A stretch of 28,425 nucleotides of DNA, from assembly GCA_035455605.1 (NCBI GenBank), contig DATIER010000245.1, forward strand, positions 1-28,425. Reading direction: 5' to 3'. Positions 1-5,968 of the stretch are shown here, one piece after another. Made by a program: the position numbers and the translations under genes. Every line of letters begins with the position of its first letter. The first letter of the stretch is position 1. Source of the stretch: AC-32 sp035455605. GTDB taxonomy: Bacteria > Actinomycetota > Thermoleophilia > Gaiellales > Gaiellaceae. The notes under the pieces were generated by a model. The model was not told the origin of the DNA. It did not search any database and worked only from the letters and a program-made list of their open reading frames with translations.

Positions 1-9
1 GGGTTCCGT

Positions 10-15
10 TACAGT
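10..15 (+). promoter_or_regulatory. -10 hexamer for leaderless ECF sigma gene
   Basis: TACAGT ends 6 bases before the GTG at 22. This is the TANNNT-to-start spacing seen at ten other genes here and fits a transcript beginning at the start codon. Any -35 element would lie outside the window. Confidence 0.5.
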
Positions 16-21
16 CGCGGC

Positions 22-645
22 GTGGCGGCGACCGAGGCCGAGCTCCTCGACGCGCTGCGGGCCGGCGACGAGGGCGCGTTCGTGGCGCTCGTGCGCGACT
101 ACCACCCGTCGCTCGTTCGGGTCGCGCGGATGTACGTCTCCAGCCAGGCGACCGCCGAGGAGGTCGCGCAGGAGACGTGGCTCGGCGTCCTGAACGGGAT
201 CGACCGCTTCGAGGGCCGCTCCTCGCTGAAGACCTGGATCTTCCGGATCCTGGCCAACATCGCGAAGACGCGCGCCGTCCGCGAGGGCCGCACGCTGCCG
301 TTCTCGGCGCTCGAGGACCCCGGCCGCGTGCCCGAGCCGGCCGTCGCGGCGGACCGCTTCCTCGACTCGGAGCATCCACGCTGGCCCGGCCACTGGGCGC
401 TGAAGCCGGCGCCGTGGCCGGAGGCCGCGCTGCTCGCGGCCGAGACGCGCGACCGCCTGGCCGACGCGATCGAGGCGCTCCCTGCGACCCAGCGTGCGGT
501 GCTCACGCTGCGCGACGTCGAGGGCTGGTCGAGCGAGGAGGTCCGTAACGCTCTCGAGCTCAGCGAGACGAATCAACGCGTATTGCTCCACCGCGCCCGC
601 TCCAAGGTGCGGGCCGCGCTGGAGTCGTACCTGGAGCAGGCATGA
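22..645 (+). CDS. ECF-family RNA polymerase sigma factor
   Basis: Alternative sigma factor that directs RNA polymerase to a small stress or envelope regulon. The 207-residue product has region 2 at about residues 25-92 (EEVAQETW and the FEGRSSLKTWIFRI stretch used for core binding and -10 recognition). Region 4 lies at about 148-200 (LPATQRAVLTLRDVEGWSS followed by the helix-turn-helix). The linker between them is long, about 50 residues, and rich in Trp and Pro (HPRWPGHW, PAPWPEA), longer than in minimal ECF factors. The GTG start at 22 follows a TANNNT hexamer. Its stop overlaps the next start as ATGA, so it is translationally coupled to a zinc-finger anti-sigma factor, the usual partner. 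The regulated signal cannot be read from the sequence. Confidence 0.92.
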   Translation: MAATEAELLDALRAGDEGAFVALVRDYHPSLVRVARMYVSSQATAEEVAQETWLGVLNGIDRFEGRSSLKTWIFRILANIAKTRAVREGRTLPFSALEDPGRVPEPAVAADRFLDSEHPRWPGHWALKPAPWPEAALLAAETRDRLADAIEALPATQRAVLTLRDVEGWSSEEVRNALELSETNQRVLLHRARSKVRAALESYLEQA

Positions 646-893
646 CCGTGGACCTCGAACAGCTCAGCTGCCAGGAGCTCGTGGAGCTCGTGACGGGCTT
701 CGTGGAGGGAGCCCTTGCCCCGGACGAGCGCGAGCGGATCGAGCGGCATCTCGACACCTGCGACGGGTGCCGCACGTACGTCGAGCAGATGCGGCAGGTG
801 ATCGAGCTCACTGGTCGCCTGACGCTCGACGACGTCCCGCCGGAGGCCGAGCGGGCGCTGCTCGAGGCCTTCCGCGGCTGGCGCGCGTCCTGA
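642..893 (+). CDS. Zinc-finger (zf-HC2) anti-sigma factor
   Basis: Probable anti-sigma factor for the ECF sigma factor encoded immediately upstream. The 83-residue protein is a soluble ZAS-type domain with the H-x3-C-x2-C signature at H36, C40 and C43; C10 in the first helix could be the fourth zinc ligand. There is no transmembrane segment, so it would act in the cytoplasm by sequestering the sigma factor, possibly responding to redox or metal state as other ZAS proteins do. The start ATG lies inside the upstream stop (ATGA), giving co-translation and matched stoichiometry. The short helical tail after residue 50 has no recognisable effector domain. Confidence 0.85.
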   Translation: MTVDLEQLSCQELVELVTGFVEGALAPDERERIERHLDTCDGCRTYVEQMRQVIELTGRLTLDDVPPEAERALLEAFRGWRAS

Positions 894-900
894 CGGAGCC

Positions 901-926
901 GTAACCGCGCGCGCCTCGTGTGCGTT
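901..926 (+). promoter_or_regulatory. Possible ECF-type promoter
   Basis: GTAACC (901-906) and CGTT (923-926) are separated by 16 bases, resembling the AAC-containing -35 and CGT-containing -10 elements of many ECF promoters. It lies between the anti-sigma gene and the surface protein at 951, which could then be a target of the adjacent sigma factor. The match is loose. Confidence 0.25.
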
Positions 927-950
927 CTCACCTCGGGAGAGGTGGTGCGC

Positions 951-1979
951 ATGCGGAAGCGTCCAGGCGTCATCGGGCTGTTCGTGCTGATCGCCGTCGC
1001 AGGCTTTGCGTCGACGCTCGCGCTCGGCTCCGCGCGCGGCGGGCTGCTCCCGTCGGTGACCGTCCCCACGCTGCCGATCTCGCTCCCGGTCACGACGGCA
1101 CCGCTTCCACCGGCACCGCCGCCGCCCGCGCCTCCCGCTCCGCCTCCTTCGCTGCCGCCGGCTCCGCCCCCGCCTGCCCTGCCGCCCGTGCCGTCGCTTG
1201 CCCCTCCACCGCCGCTCCCGCAGCCGGTGACGCAGACGCCGCCGGTCGCTTCTCCGGCCGCGCCGAGCACCGCCGGCTCCGCGACGAGCGCCGGCCCGGC
1301 GGCGGCTCCCGCGGCGACGTCGCGGCGCCACGCGCGCGCTGCGGCCGACGCGCCGCACGTCTCCCGCGCGCGCTTCCACACGCACGGGCCCGGCCGGCGG
1401 GGGACGACGATCACCTTCCGGCTGGCGGCTCCGGCGACCGTCGTGCTGCTGGTGCGGGGGCCGAGCCCGAGCTGCGACCTCGCCGGCCGCAGGGTGGTCA
1501 CGCTCGGCAAGGGCGTCAGCCGCGTCCGCTTCCTCGGCCGCTTCCACGGCCGGCCGCTCGTTCCCGGCACCTACGGGATCACGATGGTGGCGAGGCGCGC
1601 CGGCAGCAGCTCGCTGCTCGGACGGCTGGCGGTCACGGTCGTGCCGCCCGGCGAGCGGATCCGCCGCGCGAGCGCGCCGCCGTCGTTCGTCTGCGGGAAG
1701 GCGGCGTCGGCCTCCTCGAGCACGCCGTTCGCCGCCCTCGGCCTGATCCTCCCGACCGGCGCGAAGAACGTCCGCGCCAAGGTGACGGTCGACCTTCCGC
1801 AGCCGTCGTTCCGGCCGCCGACGCTGAGCGTGCCGGTTCCAAGAGCGCCTGTGGTCCCGGGACTCTCGAGCCTCGGCCCGGCCTGGCTCGGGGTGCTGTT
1901 CTACGCGGTCCTGCTGCTGGCGAGCGCCGCGCTGGTGCTGCTCGTGGTCAGCTTCTTCCGCGAGCGCTGGAATCCCTGA
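951..1979 (+). CDS. Proline-rich cell-surface protein with N- and C-terminal membrane segments
   Basis: Not recognised as a named family. I chose the ATG at 951 because a purine-rich GGGAGAGG ribosome-binding site lies 7-8 bases upstream; an in-frame GTG at 918 would add 11 residues with no better signal. The 342-residue protein starts with basic residues and a hydrophobic stretch (about 6-26) acting as signal peptide or anchor. A low-complexity Pro/Ala segment (about 45-115) follows, typical of a wall-spanning region. Next comes a beta-rich domain (about 135-230) with a TFRLAAPATVVLLVRG-like strand pattern. A C-terminal membrane helix (about 312-334) ends in a short tail FFRERWNP. The layout suggests an exported protein anchored at the C terminus, perhaps controlled by the neighbouring sigma/anti-sigma pair. 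Function unknown. Confidence 0.75.
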   Translation: MRKRPGVIGLFVLIAVAGFASTLALGSARGGLLPSVTVPTLPISLPVTTAPLPPAPPPPAPPAPPPSLPPAPPPPALPPVPSLAPPPPLPQPVTQTPPVASPAAPSTAGSATSAGPAAAPAATSRRHARAAADAPHVSRARFHTHGPGRRGTTITFRLAAPATVVLLVRGPSPSCDLAGRRVVTLGKGVSRVRFLGRFHGRPLVPGTYGITMVARRAGSSSLLGRLAVTVVPPGERIRRASAPPSFVCGKAASASSSTPFAALGLILPTGAKNVRAKVTVDLPQPSFRPPTLSVPVPRAPVVPGLSSLGPAWLGVLFYAVLLLASAALVLLVVSFFRERWNP

Positions 1980-1993
1980 CGCCGGCGCGCGGT

Positions 1994-1999
1994 TAGCGT
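1994..1999 (+). promoter_or_regulatory. -10 hexamer for leaderless ligase gene
   Basis: TAGCGT ends 6 bases before the GTG at 2006, supporting that start and a leaderless transcript. Confidence 0.55.
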
Positions 2000-2005
2000 A
2001 CGGGC

Positions 2006-3106
2006 GTGATCGAGCAGGCCTTCGGCCGGAGCGCGCCGTGGTCGCTCGGCGTCGAGGAGGAAGTGCTGATCCTGGACGCCGACACGCTGGCGCTCACGCC
2101 TGGCGTCGAGCCGCTCCTCGACGCCGCCGAGAGGCGCCGGCTGCCCGGCGTGCTGAAGATGGAGCTGCTGGCGTCGATGGTCGAGCTGGCGACCGGTCTC
2201 TGCGCGACCCCGCACGAGGCGCTGGGAGCGCTCCGGGAGCTGCGCGCCGCCGCCGACGAGGGTGCACGCGCGGCGGGGCTGCGGATCGCCGCGGCGGGGA
2301 CGCACCCGTTCAGCCTCCCGCAGGCGCAGGACGTCGCGCCCGACCCGCGCTACCGCGAGTTCGTCGAGTACGCGGGCATCTCGGCGCGGCGGCAGGCGGT
2401 CTGCGGCCTGCACGTGCACGTCTCGATGCCCGGGCCGGACGAGTGTCTGCGCGCGCTCGAGGGCGTGCTGCCCTGGCTGCCGCTCGTGCTCGCGCTGTCC
2501 GCCAACTCGCCGTACCTCGCGGGCGAGGAGACGGGCCTCGCCTCGGCTCGCGCGGAGGTGCTGGCCCTGCTGCCGCGCGCCGCCGCCCCGCCGGTCTTCG
2601 CGTCGTACGCGGAGTGGGAGGCGTTCGTCGAGCGGTTCGTCGAGATCGGCCTGGCCGACGGCTACACGCGGTTCTGGTGGGACATCCGGCCGCATCCGAA
2701 GTTCGGGACGCTCGAGGTGCGCGCGCCCGACCAGCCGACGGAGGTCGAGCGGACCGCCGCCTTCGCGGCCCTGTTGCAAGCGCTCTGCGTGACCGTGCTC
2801 GAGGGCGAGGCGCCGGCCCCTGCCGATCGCGGCGACTACGCCCAGAACCGCTGGGCCGCGCTGCGTTTCGGGCCGCGCGCCGAGCTGATCCACCCGGACG
2901 GCTCGCGGCTCGTCGCCGTCCCGGCGCTCTTCGAGGAGCTGCTGCAGCTGCTCGAGCCGGCCGCGCGGGAGCTCGGCACGGCCGAGCTCCTGGAGGTGAT
3001 CGACCCCCACGTGTGCGAGGGCGATCGGCAGCTCGAGCTCGGCCGCTCGAGGGGCCTCGAAGCCGTTGCGGCCGACGCCGTCGAGCGGACGGTACGATCG
3101 CCCTAG
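2006..3106 (+). CDS. YbdK-type carboxylate-amine ligase (GCS2 family)
   Basis: Member of the glutamate-cysteine ligase 2 family, ATP-dependent enzymes joining a carboxylate to an amine; YbdK-type members have weak gamma-glutamylcysteine ligase activity in vitro and unclear natural substrates. The 366-residue length is normal. Visible hallmarks are the N-terminal GVEEEV strand (residues 15-20) contributing ATP/metal ligands, the HVHVSMP segment near residue 136, LSANSPYLAGEETG near 165-180, and the WWDIRPHP segment near 224, all in family order. The GTG at 2006 sits 6 bases after a TANNNT hexamer. The stop is directly followed by the ATG of a small metal-binding protein (TAGATG). In actinobacteria mycothiol replaces glutathione, so a role in bulk glutathione synthesis is doubtful. 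Confidence 0.9.
   Translation: MIEQAFGRSAPWSLGVEEEVLILDADTLALTPGVEPLLDAAERRRLPGVLKMELLASMVELATGLCATPHEALGALRELRAAADEGARAAGLRIAAAGTHPFSLPQAQDVAPDPRYREFVEYAGISARRQAVCGLHVHVSMPGPDECLRALEGVLPWLPLVLALSANSPYLAGEETGLASARAEVLALLPRAAAPPVFASYAEWEAFVERFVEIGLADGYTRFWWDIRPHPKFGTLEVRAPDQPTEVERTAAFAALLQALCVTVLEGEAPAPADRGDYAQNRWAALRFGPRAELIHPDGSRLVAVPALFEELLQLLEPAARELGTAELLEVIDPHVCEGDRQLELGRSRGLEAVAADAVERTVRSP
3093..3098 (+). promoter_or_regulatory. -10 hexamer inside the ligase gene for the HMA protein
   Basis: TACGAT ends 8 bases before the ATG at 3107, within the last codons of the upstream gene. The small gene may therefore also be transcribed on its own without a leader. Confidence 0.4.
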
Positions 3107-3319
3107 ATGGCGATCCTCTCCGAGACGATCCAGGTCAGCGGGATCCGCTGCGAGCGCTGTGTCGGCCGTCTCGCCGGAGCGCTGCGCGGGCACGAAGGCC
3201 TCGAGCTTGCGAACGCGAACCTGATGGGCCAGGTGCAGCTCCAGTGGGACGACGAGCGCACGGATCGGGACGCCATTCTCGCGGCGATGGCGAAAGCCGG
3301 CTTCCGCGAGCTCGGCTAG
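3107..3319 (+). CDS. Heavy-metal-associated (HMA) domain protein, CopZ-like
   Basis: A 70-residue stand-alone HMA fold, the size of copper chaperones such as CopZ. The metal-binding loop I-R-C-E-R-C-V has cysteines at C15 and C18 (CxxC), followed by a helix, and the C-terminal ILAAMAKAGFREL matches the last helix and strand of the fold. It is likely a cytosolic soft-metal carrier, but no copper ATPase or metal regulator is nearby, so the metal is unproven. The ATG follows the upstream stop with no gap. Its TAG overlaps the stop of the convergent PRC-barrel gene through a shared CTAG. Confidence 0.75.
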   Translation: MAILSETIQVSGIRCERCVGRLAGALRGHEGLELANANLMGQVQLQWDDERTDRDAILAAMAKAGFRELG

Positions 3320-3732
3320 AGCTTGTCGTCCGCGTCGGGCGGGATGATCTGCCGCCCACGCAGGCCGGCCTCGCTCTCGCCCTCGCGGATCCGCGCGCGC
3401 TGCCTCGGGGCCGGGTCGATGCCGCTCCGCAGCGCGTCCTCCTCGGCGGCCGAGTCGGGCTCCACCTCGGTCGGCTGGACGAGGCCGTAGTGCTGCGCGA
3501 CCGCCTGCCGGTCGACGTCGCCGTCCTCGAGCGGAGGCGAGTCGTCGACGACGGCCTTCGAGACGGACAGCCGCACGACCTGCTCGCTCTCGTCGGCGTG
3601 CGCGAATGCCAGCGGGATCGCGTGCCGGGACTTGCGGATCAGCCCGCCCTCGACGATCAGCAGGTCGCCGTCGACCGCTGTGACCTCGCCGAGCTTGTGG
3701 TCGTCGCTGCCGATCACGTCGTAGCCTTCCAC
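3316..3732 (-). CDS. PRC-barrel-like domain protein
   Basis: The N-terminal ~60 residues read as a small beta-barrel: YDVIGSDDHKLGEVTAVDGD, then LLIVEGGL, then HAIPLAFAHADE. This is the pattern of PRC-barrel/DUF2171-type domains found in RimM and in photosynthetic and stress proteins. The remaining ~75 residues are acidic, probably disordered, and contain a DVDRQAVAQHYGL stretch. No catalytic residues are seen; PRC barrels usually mediate protein contacts. The GTG start at 3732 is the only reasonable one. The gene is divergent from the SigR-like sigma gene and shares a 99-base intergenic region with it. It converges on the HMA gene with a 4-base overlap. Confidence 0.7.
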   Translation of the reverse strand: MEGYDVIGSDDHKLGEVTAVDGDLLIVEGGLIRKSRHAIPLAFAHADESEQVVRLSVSKAVVDDSPPLEDGDVDRQAVAQHYGLVQPTEVEPDSAAEEDALRSGIDPAPRQRARIREGESEAGLRGRQIIPPDADDKL

Positions 3733-3767
3733 GCCGACCGGGTACCCGCGGCGCGCCGTTCGGAAAC

Positions 3768-3794
3768 GGGAATGCCATGCGGTGCCGAGGCGTT
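3768..3794 (+). promoter_or_regulatory. SigR-type promoter (GGGAAT-N18-GTT)
   Basis: GGGAAT at 3768-3773 is followed after exactly 18 bases by GTT at 3792-3794. This equals the published SigR/SigH consensus GGAAT-N18-GTT for the thiol-stress sigma factors of Streptomyces and mycobacteria. It lies just upstream of the SigR-like gene at 3832, predicting positive autoregulation with a start near 3801. Confidence 0.75.
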
Positions 3795-3817
3795 GCAGAC
3801 CCTAGAGACGACGATGC

Positions 3818-3823
3818 TAGGGT
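3818..3823 (+). promoter_or_regulatory. -10 hexamer for leaderless sigma transcript
   Basis: TAGGGT ends 8 bases before the ATG at 3832. It could be the housekeeping promoter downstream of the SigR-type one, and it supports 3832 rather than the in-frame ATG at 3814. Confidence 0.45.
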
Positions 3824-3831
3824 GGCCCGCG

Positions 3832-4422
3832 ATGGGCGAGACCACTCCCGAGCACGACGCCAGACAGCTCGCCGAGGCGGCGCGCGACCGGGTGCGGTTC
3901 GAGGAGGAGGCGCTAGACCTCGCCGACCAGGTCTACCGCGTGGCGCGGCGACTGGTGTCCACCCGCGAGGAGGCAGAGGACCTGATGCAGGAGACTTACG
4001 CACGCGCGTTCCGCGCCTGGCGCTCGTTCCAGCCGGGCACGAACCTGCGCGCCTGGCTGCTGCGGATCCTGACCAACCTGAACATCGACCGCGGGCGGCG
4101 CCAGCAGCGCTCGCCTGACCTGCAGCCGCTCGAGGAAGGCGACTACTACCTCTACAACCGGCTCGAAGAGTCCGGGCGGGAGCCGAACAACGACCAGGAC
4201 CGCGTCGACGAGCGGCTCTCCCAGGACGACGTCGTGGCCGCGCTCTCGGCGGTGCCGCACGACTTCCGCGACGTGATCGTGCTCGTCGACATCGGCGACT
4301 TCAGCTACGCCGACGCGGCGCAGATCCTCGAGATCCCGATCGGCACCGTCATGTCCCGGCTTCATCGTGGGCGGCGCATCCTGAAACAGGAGCTGGCGGA
4401 GCAAGCCGTGGAGACCGCGTGA
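3832..4422 (+). CDS. sigR: SigR/SigH-like ECF sigma factor (thiol-oxidative stress)
   Basis: A 196-residue ECF sigma factor. Region 2 lies at about residues 28-90 (STREEAEDLMQETYARAFRA, then NLRAWLLRILTNL). A linker contains the DYYLYNRL motif, characteristic of SigR/SigH (ECF12) proteins. Region 4 lies at about 130-185 (VPHDFRDVIVLVDIGDFSYADAA, then IGTVMSRLHRGRR). SigR factors turn on thioredoxin, mycothiol recycling and protein-repair genes when their anti-sigma partner is oxidised. Three things agree: the LYNR linker, the RsrA-like anti-sigma gene overlapping downstream, and a SigR-consensus promoter upstream. The ATG at 3832 is preferred because of the TAGGGT hexamer; an upstream in-frame ATG exists at 3814. 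Confidence 0.92.
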   Translation: MGETTPEHDARQLAEAARDRVRFEEEALDLADQVYRVARRLVSTREEAEDLMQETYARAFRAWRSFQPGTNLRAWLLRILTNLNIDRGRRQQRSPDLQPLEEGDYYLYNRLEESGREPNNDQDRVDERLSQDDVVAALSAVPHDFRDVIVLVDIGDFSYADAAQILEIPIGTVMSRLHRGRRILKQELAEQAVETA

Positions 4423-4667
4423 TGTCCTTCAGTCCGGGAGTCGATCCGTGTGACGAATGCGAGAAGCTCCTCCAGCCGTACCTCGACAAGCAGCTGTCCG
4501 ACTCGGAGCGCGCCGAGGCCGAGGCGCACCTCGAGGTCTGCGCCTACTGCCGCAAGCGCTACGTGTTCGAGGAGCGGCTGAGGATGTTCGTTCGGCAGGC
4601 TGCCGTCGAGGAGATGCCGCCCGACCTGAAGCGGAAGCTCGCCGACCTGCGCACGCCGCTCTTCTGA
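4419..4667 (+). CDS. rsrA: RsrA-like redox-sensing zinc anti-sigma factor
   Basis: An 82-residue ZAS-type anti-sigma factor. Counting from the GTG at 4419, cysteines lie at C11 and C14 and the zinc signature H-x3-C-x2-C at H37, C41 and C44, the arrangement used by RsrA/RshA, where zinc is lost and a disulfide forms under thiol oxidation, freeing the sigma factor. Here two N-terminal cysteines three apart (C11-x2-C14) could supply the fourth ligand and the disulfide partner. The start is GTG 4419 (GTGA overlap with the sigma stop) or ATG 4422 (one-base overlap); either gives tight coupling. It converges on the LytR_C gene with a 4-base gap. Confidence 0.88.
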   Translation: MMSFSPGVDPCDECEKLLQPYLDKQLSDSERAEAEAHLEVCAYCRKRYVFEERLRMFVRQAAVEEMPPDLKRKLADLRTPLF

Positions 4668-4671
4668 GGTC

Positions 4672-5358
4672 TCAGCAGGTCGCCCGCGCGGGGCCGACGA
4701 TCACGACCAGCCGGCGCGGGTTCGACCCGCCGGGGAGCGGCTTCGGACTGCCGCAGCCGATCTGGCTCGCGAGCCGCTCGGCGGCGGTCGCGCCGCCGGG
4801 CTCGTAGTAGACGGCGGTCGAGCGGTAGTCGAAGCGGCTCGCCTTGGTGACGTGCTGGATGCGGTAGCCGAACGAGCCCACGCGGCTCGCCACCTGGCGG
4901 GTGTAGTTGATGTCGCCGCTGCCGTTCAGCACGTCGACGGAGTACCGCCACGGCGGCGGCAGGGTCGCCTCGAGCCTCTTCGCCGGCGACGTGCCGCTGC
5001 CGCCGGAGCCGACCGCGAAGACGACGACGGCGGCCACGACGACGGCGACGGCCGCGCCCGCCGCGATCCAGCGGCCGACCTGCCGGGGCGCCGGCGGTTC
5101 GACGGGCATGCCGGAGAGCCGGCGCGCCTCCCGGTGGTCGATCCCGAGCGCCGTCGCGTAGCGCAGGAGCGCGAGCACCGCCGTGTCGTGGCGCGGGAAG
5201 CGGTAGAGCTTGCCTTCCTCGAGCCACTCGACCTGCTCGGGCCAGAGCGCGGCGCGCTTCGCGGCCTCCTCGACCGTCAGCTTCCGCTGCAGGCGCAGCG
5301 AGGTCAGCGGCGACGTCTGCGCCGCGGGTTCGGCGGCTAGGGGTCTGGCGAGCTCCAT
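4672..5358 (-). CDS. HTH - transmembrane - LytR_C domain protein
   Basis: A 228-residue protein in three parts. Residues about 18-82 form a RodZ-type helix-turn-helix (LRLQRKLTVEEAAKRA, then WLEEGKLYRFP). Residues 97-116 form one membrane helix. Residues about 139-225 match the LytR C-terminal (LytR_C) domain, with VDVLNGSG, VASRVGSFGYRI, the tyrosine-containing AVYYEPG and a final LVVIVG strand. The orientation places the HTH in the cytoplasm and LytR_C outside. LytR_C domains usually follow LCP ligases that attach wall polymers; here the LCP catalytic domain is absent, so a sensory or scaffolding role at the envelope is inferred. The ATG lies within the 3' end of the MocA-like gene (22-base overlap). 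Confidence 0.8.
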   Translation of the reverse strand: MELARPLAAEPAAQTSPLTSLRLQRKLTVEEAAKRAALWPEQVEWLEEGKLYRFPRHDTAVLALLRYATALGIDHREARRLSGMPVEPPAPRQVGRWIAAGAAVAVVVAAVVVFAVGSGGSGTSPAKRLEATLPPPWRYSVDVLNGSGDINYTRQVASRVGSFGYRIQHVTKASRFDYRSTAVYYEPGGATAAERLASQIGCGSPKPLPGGSNPRRLVVIVGPARATC

Positions 5359-5906
5359 CGTTTCAGGTCGTCCGGCAGTTCATCGGCGAAATCGACGTCT
5401 CCTGGAGGAGACAGATCGTCGCAGGAGACGAGGACGGCGTCGAGGGCTCGCGCTCCCTCGTCCGGAATCCGCTCCCAGGCGGCGCGGTCGAGCAGGACGG
5501 GATGGAGGCGCGTGCCGTGGTAGCTCGCGGCCACGACGGGCGCGCGGTCGGCACGCCAGCGGGCGATCACGCGGTCGACGGCCTCGGGCTCGAGGCTCGG
5601 CCCGTCGGCGAGGACGACGACCGCGGCCGCCGCCTCGGCCGGCAGCGCGGCCAGGCCGCAGCGGAGCGACGCCCCGGGGCCGCGCTGCCAGTCGTCGCAA
5701 TGGACCGTGCGCGCGTCGGTCTCGAGCTCGTGCGCGCCCGTGACGACCAGGAGGCCGTCGACGCTGCTGGCGCGTGCGCGCTCGAGCACCGGCTCGAGCA
5801 GCAGGCGTTGCTTCGGCGTCCCGAACCGGCTCGCCGCGCCGGCCGCGAGCACGACCGCCCAGACCCCGGTGTCAGACGGGTGCCCGGAGTGTGACGAACG
5901 TTCCAC
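5337..5906 (-). CDS. MocA/MobA-like NTP transferase (molybdenum cofactor nucleotidyltransferase)
   Basis: GT-A fold nucleotidyltransferase of the MobA/MocA family, transferring CMP or GMP to molybdopterin. The 189-residue protein has the nucleotide loop VVLAAGAASRFGTPKQ, the usual LAAGxSxRxG...K signature, then a GASLRCGLAALP helix. VVVLADGPSLEP supplies the metal-binding aspartate, and RLHPVLLDRAAWERI is the family's typical C-terminal motif. It lies downstream of a three-subunit molybdenum hydroxylase, which needs a cytosine-dinucleotide cofactor, so the MocA assignment (CTP-using) is preferred by context. The GTG at 5906 is the only practical start; GAGGAAG lies just upstream but unusually close. 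The first ~15 residues lie over a short repeat motif and look non-conserved. Confidence 0.82.
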   Translation of the reverse strand: MERSSHSGHPSDTGVWAVVLAAGAASRFGTPKQRLLLEPVLERARASSVDGLLVVTGAHELETDARTVHCDDWQRGPGASLRCGLAALPAEAAAAVVVLADGPSLEPEAVDRVIARWRADRAPVVAASYHGTRLHPVLLDRAAWERIPDEGARALDAVLVSCDDLSPPGDVDFADELPDDLKRWSSPDP

Positions 5907-5955
5907 AGCTTCCTCGCCAGGAGCCGATCGCGGTACCCGTCACGGTGTCAGACAC
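5868..5955. repeat. Two copies of a GGTGTCAGAC short repeat
   Basis: GGTGTCAGAC occurs at 5868-5877 and 5944-5953. The second copy is part of the odd palindrome GTGTCAGACAC (5945-5955) flanked by CACGGTG-type repeats. One copy lies in the gap between the FAD-subunit gene and the MocA-like gene; the other lies in the first codons of the MocA-like gene. A related GTGTCAGAC occurs at 10651, the start of the M24 peptidase gene. Confidence 0.5.
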
Positions 5956-5968
5956 GGTGTTGGAAGCA

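Noticed and set aside
1901..4003. 700-codon minus-strand frame opposite the ligase, HMA and sigma genes
   Set aside because: Low-complexity Arg-rich translation with no motif; the plus-strand genes there are well supported.
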